Assembly: GCA_964534355.1 (NCBI GenBank)
Contig: CAZHNZ010000174.1
Coordinates: 1-6,383, forward strand
Source of the DNA: CAXXIC01 sp964534355
Lineage (GTDB): Bacteria; Bacteroidota; Bacteroidia; Bacteroidales; UBA7332
Direction: 5' to 3'
Length of the DNA: 6,383 nt
The notes beneath the pieces were generated by a model. The model had not been told where the DNA came from and made no database searches. It saw only the letters and a program-made list of their open reading frames with translations. This document shows positions 1 to 4,990 of the stretch, piece by piece. Position 1 is the stretch's first letter; each line of letters begins with the position of its first letter. The position numbers and the translations under genes were made by a program.

Positions 1-131
1 GAAATCAATGTTTGCTTCCGGATTCTACAATGGTTCTGTTAACCGAACATATTATATTATATAGTGAGTGCTTTGCTTTGAAAATACGAGATTAATACTC
101 TGTTCGCCGTAGTTTGCCGCAGCTTCCGTTT

Positions 132-154
132 GGCATACGGCTCCAGCCTATGTC
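132..154. other. Stem-loop in non-coding DNA downstream of acpH
   Basis: GGCATA (132-137) pairs with TATGTC (149-154) with one G-T wobble. After a one-base bulge (C138), GGC (139-141) pairs with GCC (146-148) around the loop TCCA. AGCTT (121-125) and AAGCT (156-160) could form an outer helix around it. There is no T run on the plus-strand side. It lies next to the hairpin at 165-181. It may be part of a folded 3' end of the acpH transcript, a small RNA, or chance; no known RNA family is recognised. Confidence 0.3.
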
Positions 155-181
155 AAAGCTAAAAGCCGGCCTCTGGCTGGC
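155..181 (-). terminator. Possible intrinsic terminator of acpH
   Basis: Read on the minus strand, GCCAGCC (181-175) and GGCCGGC (171-165) form a 7-bp stem with one A-C mismatch and a 3-nt AGA loop. TTTTAGCTTT follows immediately (164-155). It lies about 117 nt after the acpH stop codon at 298-300, in the right orientation to end that transcript. The T run is interrupted and the stem is imperfect, so this is a moderate call. On the plus strand the same stem has no T run after it. Confidence 0.4.
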
Positions 182-297
182 AGTATCGCGCAGCATTGTC
201 TGCGGAATATATTTTGTTATGGAGTGAATAAGTTGTTATAAATTGAAAACTAACGAATTGCCTCAGCCTGGTGTAGTGTGATAAGCTGTGGTAGTGA

Positions 298-912
298 TTA
301 GTTGGGCACTGTATTAATCCGGGAATCAATAGGTGTACCATCCCGACTTTGGATGTGCAACTGCAATTCGGGAAAGAAACGAAGGAAGAGCGATTCAAGA
401 TCGGCATAATTATCGAGCAGGAAACCGACAGCCCGGTGCGAGTCGATTAGTGGCGTTTTGTATCGCTCCATGATCAGCATCGAATCGAGTAAACCCTGTG
501 GGGAACGGTATTTGCACAACCGATTGGTTGCAACAAAATGAAATACAAACCCTTTTACCCGTACCGGCAAATGGCGGTAATAGACAAGCACATAGAGGTA
601 AAAGAGAGTTGAAATACAACGCAAATCCCGGCTGGTAAACCGCCGGAGATGAACAGCCAGAAAATGGTCGAAATAGAGATCTGTGACAATACCCGAATAA
701 CGACCAAAAACCGGACGCAACAGCTCCTTAGCTTCCGACACAAGCGGATGGGTATCCGTAAAACTATCGATAGCACGATGCATCAGAATACCTTTTCTGA
801 TTTCAGCCGGATAGCGCTCATACTGCTTTCCCTTCACAAAATCGCCGATAAAATTGCCCACCTGACAAGGAGCGCTCTTTCCCGACAAAACAATATGGGC
901 CAGATAATTCAT
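298..912 (-). CDS. acpH: Acyl carrier protein phosphodiesterase (AcpH / DUF479 family)
   Basis: The 204-residue product resembles AcpH, a cytoplasmic metal-dependent enzyme of the HD-like fold that removes 4'-phosphopantetheine from holo-acyl carrier protein, giving apo-ACP. The family's typical N-terminus MNYLAH is at residues 1-6, followed by GNFIGDFVKG (19-28) with the conserved aspartate D24. HRAIDSFTD (45-53) and DLYFDHFLA (78-86) supply the expected histidine and aspartate metal ligands. The E. coli enzyme is about 193 residues, so this is full length. I chose ATG 912-910 because family homology begins exactly there. An in-frame ATG at 978-976 would add 22 residues that look unlike the family. 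The gene is alone on its strand, diverging from the kinase-like gene. The metal-binding core is intact. The family call is strong; activity on ACP is inferred from the family. Confidence 0.85.
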   Translation of the reverse strand: MNYLAHIVLSGKSAPCQVGNFIGDFVKGKQYERYPAEIRKGILMHRAIDSFTDTHPLVSEAKELLRPVFGRYSGIVTDLYFDHFLAVHLRRFTSRDLRCISTLFYLYVLVYYRHLPVRVKGFVFHFVATNRLCKYRSPQGLLDSMLIMERYKTPLIDSHRAVGFLLDNYADLESLFLRFFPELQLHIQSRDGTPIDSRINTVPN

Positions 913-989
913 TGGAGAATGTTGGATCTGCGTTAATAAATCAGGAATAATCTTTACAGGATGCAGAGATTTAACCATTGAAACATGCT

Positions 990-997
990 CAAAATTA
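990..997 (-). promoter_or_regulatory. Putative Bacteroidetes -7 promoter box for acpH
   Basis: On the minus strand the bases read TAATTTTG, a full match to the Bacteroidetes -7 consensus TAnnTTTG. Transcription would start around 983-986, giving a leader of about 70 nt to the preferred acpH start at 912. No clear TTTG -33 element is seen at the expected distance, which lowers confidence. The DNA is A/T-rich, so a chance match is possible. Confidence 0.4.
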
Positions 998-1009
998 ATA
1001 AAAATATTC

Positions 1010-1017
1010 TATCTTTG
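1010..1017 (+). promoter_or_regulatory. Putative Bacteroidetes -7 promoter box for the kinase-like gene
   Basis: TATCTTTG followed by C is a close match to the phylum's TAnnTTTG box. It lies 65 nt before the ATG at 1083, predicting a start near 1022-1024 and a leader of about 60 nt. A small palindrome, CTGT-A-ACAG (1019-1027), covers the predicted start and could be an operator, though it is short. No convincing -33 TTTG is visible. It lies back to back with the acpH box 12 bp away. Confidence 0.5.
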
Positions 1018-1082
1018 CCTGTAACAGATAACAAAATAGATTTCTTTTTATTTCAACACCTTAAATATAACGAAATTATACT

Positions 1083-1772
1083 ATGGAAAATCTATTGCTC
1101 AAATACATGGATGAACGCTTCGAAAAGGAGACCAAAAACATCCAAAGAACCCAAATGGGTCCGGTAATCACCATTTCACGCGAGTGTGGATGTCCCGCCA
1201 AGAAAATTGCACAACTACTTTCGGAATCCATCAACGCCCAAAAGCCCGAAAAGCCATGGCGCTGGATAAGCAAAGAGATACTGAGCAAAGCGTCGGAAGA
1301 GATGAAAATTCACCCCGAAAAGCTGAAACTGATACTTGAAAACGAACGCCGCAACTTTATAGACGAAATAGTGGCCTCGTTTACCGAAACCTACTATGCC
1401 CACAGCACAAAAGTGAAACGTGTGATTGCCGATGTTATCCGCGAAATTGCGGTAGAAGGCAATGTTATCATTATCGGTAGAGCAGCCAACATTATAGCAG
1501 CAGACATACCGTTATCACTACACGTATCTCTGGAAGCGCCCCTGAGCTGGCGGATAGAGAAAATGAGCGAATACAAAAACAAAACAGCGGCCGAGGCAAA
1601 GCGGTTTATTCTCGAAAACGACAAACAGCGCGATGCGTTCAAAGAGCATTACATCAATGACAAACACACCGACAAACTGTGGCGAAACCTGTCTGTGAAC
1701 TGTGCCGACTTTACCATAGAGCAAATAGTGGATATTATATTGAAAAGCGCTTCACTCAAAACTATCATTTGA
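1083..1772 (+). CDS. Cytidylate-kinase-like family protein
   Basis: The 229-residue soluble protein resembles the cytidylate-kinase-like group of P-loop nucleotide kinases (Cytidylate_kin2). The order of landmarks fits: a beta strand into the phosphate-loop region, ITISRECGCPAKKIA (29-43); WRWISKEIL (59-67), where the family usually has a 'yDkeil' segment; VIIIGRAANII (128-138), the family's conserved GR-A/C-A/D motif; and a helical lid with DKQRD (180-184) and DKLW (197-200). The phosphate loop lacks the canonical GxxGxGK[S/T] and has Cys35 and Cys37 around Gly36. True CMP kinase activity is therefore uncertain, and the substrate is unknown. The ATG at 1083 is the first in frame after the promoter-like box, with an A/T-rich upstream region and no Shine-Dalgarno. 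The gene is followed by 112 nt and then the ATP synthase operon, which seems to have its own promoter. I see no functional link between the two. Confidence 0.75.
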   Translation: MENLLLKYMDERFEKETKNIQRTQMGPVITISRECGCPAKKIAQLLSESINAQKPEKPWRWISKEILSKASEEMKIHPEKLKLILENERRNFIDEIVASFTETYYAHSTKVKRVIADVIREIAVEGNVIIIGRAANIIAADIPLSLHVSLEAPLSWRIEKMSEYKNKTAAEAKRFILENDKQRDAFKEHYINDKHTDKLWRNLSVNCADFTIEQIVDIILKSASLKTII

Positions 1773-1872
1773 CAGAGAGAAAACTAAAGTATAAAAAAAA
1801 CAAAAAAGAAGAGTTGATACGCGGTTAACAATTAATGAAATTAAAATAAAATCGCTCATTCTAAATTATTAA

Positions 1873-1880
1873 TACCTTTG
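1873..1880 (+). promoter_or_regulatory. Putative promoter -7 box of the ATP synthase operon
   Basis: TACCTTTG followed by C is a strong match to the Bacteroidetes TAnnTTTG consensus. It ends only 4 nt before the ATG at 1885, so the expected start of transcription falls at or next to the first codon. This implies a leaderless or near-leaderless mRNA, or use of the second in-frame ATG at 1897. The DNA upstream is A/T-rich, with an A8 tract at 1793-1800. A -33 TTTG at 19-21 nt spacing is not evident. Confidence 0.55.
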
Positions 1881-1884
1881 CAGC

Positions 1885-2292
1885 ATGAGTAAGGCAATGA
1901 AGAGATTTGTAACCGGTTTTGCCCTGTACACATTGGCTGTGGCAACTGTGGCGACAATCCTTTTTAGTACACTATTAAATGAGTGGTTTGATAAACTTTT
2001 TGTCGTTTCATTCGTTTTTATTGCAATGTTTACAATTTTGAGTTATTCGATGCTTTTGCGGGTGTACAACAAAAATTCAAAATTGTTTCATACATCCTAT
2101 CTGTTTTCGATAACAGCAAGGTTGATTGCTTATTTGATGTTTATGGTCGTGTGTTTGCTTGTATTCAAACCAAATGCAGTCCATTTTTTATTGAGTTTTC
2201 TGGTATTATATATGTTGTATCTGGGGTTTGAGGTAGTTTACATTCTCAGAATAGGGAAGAAAGAACAATCCGGGCAAAACCTTGAAATTTAA
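1885..2292 (+). CDS. AtpI-like four-helix membrane protein at the head of the ATP synthase operon
   Basis: The 135-residue, very hydrophobic protein has four predicted membrane helices at about 8-29, 37-59, 74-95 and 98-122, with a short charged C-terminal tail. Size, topology and position 8 nt before atpB match AtpI, the small non-structural protein that often leads ATP synthase operons and is thought to help assemble the c-ring or supply Mg2+. No sequence motif I can see proves membership, and Bacteroidetes proteins at this place are usually annotated as hypothetical. The function is therefore inferred from context. The start at 1885 is the first ATG after the promoter-like box. M5 at 1897 is an alternative that would leave a short leader. 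Confidence 0.65.
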   Translation: MSKAMKRFVTGFALYTLAVATVATILFSTLLNEWFDKLFVVSFVFIAMFTILSYSMLLRVYNKNSKLFHTSYLFSITARLIAYLMFMVVCLLVFKPNAVHFLLSFLVLYMLYLGFEVVYILRIGKKEQSGQNLEI

Positions 2293-2300
2293 TAACAACC

Positions 2301-3386
2301 ATGCATTTCATAAAAGCACTTCTTGTTTCGCTTCTTTTTATCGTTTTGCCTGCACAGATTGCCTCCGGCAGTACGCATACGACAGCAACGGCCGATACAA
2401 CGGCCAAACGCTTTGAACCCGGCAAACTTATTTTTCATCACATCGGCGATGCTTACGAATGGCACATTGCTACATTCGACGATTTTCATCTGAGCATTCC
2501 GCTACCGGTTATCCTTTACAGCGAAACGAGTGGTTTTAAGGCTTTTATGTCCACCGAATTTCACCACGGAGCTGCCGGATTCGAATCATTTCATATCTCT
2601 CACGAAGGGAAATACGAGGGTAAAATAGTTGAAACACTGCCCGATGGCACTCAGGTACGCCCGTGGGACATTTCGATTACCAAAAATACACTTTCACTTT
2701 TTATCAGCATAGCTCTGATTCTGATTATCTTCCTCAAAATAGGCAAAAGATATGCTGCCGATTCGAACCGTGCACCCAAAGGGCTGCAAAGTTTTGCGGA
2801 GCCAATTATCCTGTTTATCCGCGATGATGTGGCCAAATCGGCCATTGGCGAGGAGAAATATCAAAAGTACCTTCCTTATCTGCTCACCGCATTCTTTTTT
2901 ATCTTTATCAACAATTTGCTCGGTTTGGTTCCGGTGTTTCCGGGTGGCGCCAATCTGACGGGTAATATAGCCGTAACGATGGTTTTGGCTCTTTTCACCT
3001 TTTTCATCACCTCATACAATGCCTCAAAAAGCTACTGGATGCACATTATAAATATGCCCGGAGTGCCGTGGTGGCTCAAATTTCCGATTCCATTGATGCC
3101 AATCGTAGAAGGTATGGGTGTAATAATCAAACCGTTTGTATTGATGGTTCGTTTGTTTGCCAATATTTCTGCCGGACACATTATTGCTCTCGGGTTTTAC
3201 TGCCTTATCTTTATCTTTGGCGAGATGAATGTCTATGCGGGTTACGGTGTATCGGTTATGTCTGTTCTCTTCACTGTGTTTATGTCGCTGATAGAGCTGC
3301 TGGTATCGTTTTTGCAGGCGTACGTTTTCACGTTGCTTTCGGCGCTTTACATTGGCATGGCTATTGAGAATCATGGGGAACATTAA
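2301..3386 (+). CDS. atpB: F0F1 ATP synthase subunit a
   Basis: Subunit a forms the two half-channels through which protons reach the rotating c-ring in the inner membrane. The 361-residue product is far longer than the E. coli protein (271). It begins with a signal-peptide-like stretch (charged start, hydrophobic residues about 6-20, small residues near 21-24) and then a His-rich extramembrane domain to about residue 123, leading into DISITKN (123-129). Membrane segments lie at about 131-148, 190-212, 220-240, 264-306 and 317-355. The stator arginine is R284 in MVRLFANISAGH (282-293). H293 and E332 stand where E. coli has E219 and H245, a reciprocal swap also found in mitochondrial subunit a. 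Q339 matches E. coli Q252. The extension is typical of Bacteroidetes. The gene follows the AtpI-like gene by 8 nt and is separated from atpE by 137 nt. The channel residues are intact. Confidence 0.97.
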   Translation: MHFIKALLVSLLFIVLPAQIASGSTHTTATADTTAKRFEPGKLIFHHIGDAYEWHIATFDDFHLSIPLPVILYSETSGFKAFMSTEFHHGAAGFESFHISHEGKYEGKIVETLPDGTQVRPWDISITKNTLSLFISIALILIIFLKIGKRYAADSNRAPKGLQSFAEPIILFIRDDVAKSAIGEEKYQKYLPYLLTAFFFIFINNLLGLVPVFPGGANLTGNIAVTMVLALFTFFITSYNASKSYWMHIINMPGVPWWLKFPIPLMPIVEGMGVIIKPFVLMVRLFANISAGHIIALGFYCLIFIFGEMNVYAGYGVSVMSVLFTVFMSLIELLVSFLQAYVFTLLSALYIGMAIENHGEH

Positions 3387-3387
3387 G

Positions 3388-3421
3388 ACAATTAATAATT
3401 AACAATTAATAATTAATAATT
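3388..3421. repeat. 14-bp tandem repeat in the atpB-atpE gap
   Basis: ACAATTAATAATTA occurs twice in perfect tandem (3388-3401 and 3402-3415), followed by a partial ATAATT. It begins 2 nt after the atpB stop codon. The rest of the 137-nt gap holds two G runs (GGGG at 3422-3425 and GGGGGG at about 3433-3438) and a low-complexity AAT/CAAT stretch (about 3478-3510) before atpE. No clear promoter box or terminator is seen in the gap. Such ATTAATAATTAA-rich spacers are common in Bacteroidetes intergenic DNA. Confidence 0.7.
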
Positions 3422-3523
3422 GGGGCTTAGACGGGGGGATAAACCTGTATTGCATAACAGAATTCAAGAAACAAAAGAATAATAAATAATCAATAAATCA
3501 ATCAATTAAAAATTCAGAAAGAC

Positions 3524-3781
3524 ATGGTATCATTAGCAGTTTTAATGGAAGTTGCAGCCAACATGGCGTTAGCTAAATTAGGAGCAGGACTTGGAGCAGG
3601 ATTAGCCGTTATCGGTGCAGGTGTCGGAATCGGATTCATCGGTAAGGGAGCGGTAGAGTCTATTGCCCGTCAACCGGAGTCAACCGGCGACATTCGTTCA
3701 AACATGATTATGGCTGCCGCACTTGTAGAGGGTGTTGCCTTCTTCGCGTTAGTTATCTGTTTGCTTATCTTGTTTGTATAA
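3524..3781 (+). CDS. atpE: F0F1 ATP synthase subunit c
   Basis: The 85-residue two-helix proteolipid oligomerises into the membrane rotor ring that carries protons past subunit a. Helix 1 is a glycine-rich stretch (about 20-42, including GAGVGIGFIG at 31-40) that allows tight packing. The polar loop carries the hallmark RQP (49-51). Helix 2 (about 60-84) carries the ion-binding carboxylate E69 in ALVEGVAFF (66-74). The positions that bind Na+ in Ilyobacter-type rings (Gln in helix 1, Ser and Thr after the Glu) are I36, G70 and V71 here, so H+ coupling is predicted. The ATG at 3524 has no strong Shine-Dalgarno, though a weak purine stretch (AGAAAGA) precedes it. A 137-nt spacer lies upstream and a strong hairpin lies 8 nt after the stop. 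Both could set atpE expression apart, which would suit the many c copies needed per complex. Confidence 0.97.
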   Translation: MVSLAVLMEVAANMALAKLGAGLGAGLAVIGAGVGIGFIGKGAVESIARQPESTGDIRSNMIMAAALVEGVAFFALVICLLILFV

Positions 3782-3789
3782 TAAACAGG

Positions 3790-3829
3790 CAATGTAAACC
3801 GGTTGAAAACAGCCGGTTTACATTGTTTT
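3790..3829 (+). terminator. Intra-operon hairpin with T run between atpE and atpF
   Basis: CAATGTAAACCGG (3790-3802) pairs perfectly with CCGGTTTACATTG (3813-3825), a 13-bp stem around a 10-nt loop, with TTTT right after it (3826-3829). It lies 8 nt after the atpE stop. The structure has the form of an intrinsic terminator, but its T run is short and co-directional atp genes continue 56 nt further on. A partial terminator or a hairpin protecting the 3' end of an atpE message is therefore likelier than a full stop. On the minus strand there is no T run directly after the stem. Confidence 0.7.
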
Positions 3830-3885
3830 GCAGACAAAGACATAATTAACATTCTGATTAGTCACCAATTAACACCATTATACCT

Positions 3886-4380
3886 ATGGGATTTGTAATG
3901 CCGGAATTCGGGCTGTTGTTTTGGATGGTTATCTCATTCAGCATACTGTTGATCACTCTCAAAAAGTTTGCCTGGTCGCCTATACTGAAAGGATTATCCG
4001 ATCGTGAAAATTCTATTGCAGAGGCTTTGCTGTCGGCACAACTGGCCAAAGAAGAGATGGCCAAAATGCAGTCGGAAAACGAAAAAATAATGATGGAAGC
4101 CAACAAGCAACGGGAACAAATTGTAAAAGAAGCCCGGGAGATGAAGGAAACCATCCTTTTGGAGGCCAAAAATCAGGCCGCCGTGGAGGTTGCAAAATTG
4201 CTGGCCAATGCCAAACAGGCCATTGAGCAGGAGAGACTGGCTGCTGTGAGCGAGATGAAAAGTGCCATTGCGGCATTTTCTATCGACATTGCCGAATCTG
4301 TGCTGAAAGAGCGACTTTCCAACGATGTGAAACAAAAAGAGCTGGTTGACAAATACATCAGCCAAATCAACATAAATTAA
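3886..4380 (+). CDS. atpF: F0F1 ATP synthase subunit b
   Basis: Subunit b is the peripheral stalk: one N-terminal membrane anchor and a long helix dimer that stops the catalytic head from turning with the rotor. The 164-residue length is typical. Residues about 8-26 (from FGLLFWMVISFS) form the membrane helix. The family-typical KKFAWSPILKGLSDRENSI (26-44) follows, then a highly charged helical coiled-coil region to about 140 rich in Ala, Glu, Lys and Gln. The C-terminal part (about 125-160) would contact delta. The first ATG at 3886 is preferred because the family's short MxxxxPEFGLxFW start is reproduced. M5 would leave almost nothing before the helix. The gene follows the hairpin at 3790-3829 and precedes atpH by 30 nt. 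Confidence 0.96.
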   Translation: MGFVMPEFGLLFWMVISFSILLITLKKFAWSPILKGLSDRENSIAEALLSAQLAKEEMAKMQSENEKIMMEANKQREQIVKEAREMKETILLEAKNQAAVEVAKLLANAKQAIEQERLAAVSEMKSAIAAFSIDIAESVLKERLSNDVKQKELVDKYISQININ

Positions 4381-4410
4381 TCAGAGCACCGAATCCAATA
4401 ATTTGACCGC

Positions 4411-4947
4411 ATGAACGACAGCAAAATATCAGTTCGCTACGCCAAAGCATTGTTTGGGTTAGCATCGGAACAGGGGAAAATAGAGGAGGTGAGCGCGAGC
4501 ATTGCTACTATTCGTCAGACTCTGGAAACGGTACCTGCCTTCAAAGCCATGTTAATCAATCCAGTGATTGATGCCGAAGCCAAAAGGAAATTACTGGATA
4601 AAATCTTTGTGAATGCCATTGATAAAATGACCCGCTCATTTCTGGATCTTTTGATCAAAAACAGACGCGAAGAGTTTTTGCAGACAGCCTGCCTGAATTT
4701 TCAGAATCTATACCGCGAAAGTAAAGGTGTGAAATGGGCTACACTGACAAGTGCTGCCCCCATGACCCCCGACGCAGTAAAAGAGCTCAAAACAATGATT
4801 GAACAAAAATTCAACAGTAAGGCAGAGATTACGCAAAAAGTAGATCCATTGCTGATTGGAGGGTTTATGCTTCAGGTAGATGATCAGCTGCTGGATGCCG
4901 GGCTCTCTGTCAAACTGAAAAAGCTGCGTCAGGCATTGGTTAGATAA
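4411..4947 (+). CDS. atpH: F0F1 ATP synthase subunit delta (OSCP)
   Basis: Subunit delta (the bacterial OSCP) caps the F1 head and ties it to the b-subunit stalk in the cytoplasm. The 178-residue product has the family's normal length. The N-terminal helical domain starts with RYAKALFGLA (9-18), a clear family signature. The C-terminal domain carries VDPLLIGGFMLQVDDQLLDAG (144-164) and ends with a helix, LKKLRQAL (169-176). There are no gaps or frameshifts. It lies between atpF (30 nt upstream) and atpA (43 nt downstream) in the usual order. The ATG at 4411 agrees with the family's start a few residues before the RYAKAL motif. Confidence 0.95.
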   Translation: MNDSKISVRYAKALFGLASEQGKIEEVSASIATIRQTLETVPAFKAMLINPVIDAEAKRKLLDKIFVNAIDKMTRSFLDLLIKNRREEFLQTACLNFQNLYRESKGVKWATLTSAAPMTPDAVKELKTMIEQKFNSKAEITQKVDPLLIGGFMLQVDDQLLDAGLSVKLKKLRQALVR

Positions 4948-4990
4948 CGTGTAACGAAACGAGTGGAAAAATCTTATAAATCTATACATT

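Larger units (their letters stand above)
1..297. other. Left-edge non-coding region, no gene seen
   Basis: I find no supportable gene here. All three plus-strand frames entering from the left edge hit stops early (at 40-42, 62-64 and 93-95), giving only short tails with no recognisable motif. On the minus strand a short ATG frame near 50 stops after three codons. Bases 44-64 are a run of alternating A/T. The remarkable part is a GC-rich patch at 121-181 with two hairpins, listed separately. The region is probably the space after the minus-strand acpH gene, including its 3' untranslated end. The tail of a plus-strand gene ending at 62-64 or 93-95 cannot be excluded. Confidence 0.6.

Noticed and set aside
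649..936. Plus-strand open frame of 95 codons opposite acpH
   Set aside because: It lies entirely antisense to a gene with clear family motifs, has no motif of its own and no promoter-like box.
3024..3383. Minus-strand open frame of 119 codons inside atpB
   Set aside because: Antisense to the most conserved part of subunit a. Its composition (many Arg, His and Gln with no hydrophobic core) looks like a shadow frame.
3422..3438. Two G runs after atpB as a possible G-quadruplex
   Set aside because: Only two runs of four or more G are present nearby; an intramolecular quadruplex needs four.
3471..3515. AAT/CAAT-rich stretch before atpE as a CRISPR-like or iteron array
   Set aside because: The units are 3-4 nt, irregular and without spacers; this is simple low-complexity A/T DNA.
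3823..3830. TTGTTTTG at the foot of the atpE-atpF hairpin as a promoter for atpF
   Set aside because: The second base of the TAnnTTTG box does not match, and the bases are already explained by the stem and its T run.
4399..4406. ATAATTTG just before atpH as an internal promoter
   Set aside because: It only resembles the -7 box if one base is skipped, there is no -33 element, and the gap in the operon is just 30 nt.
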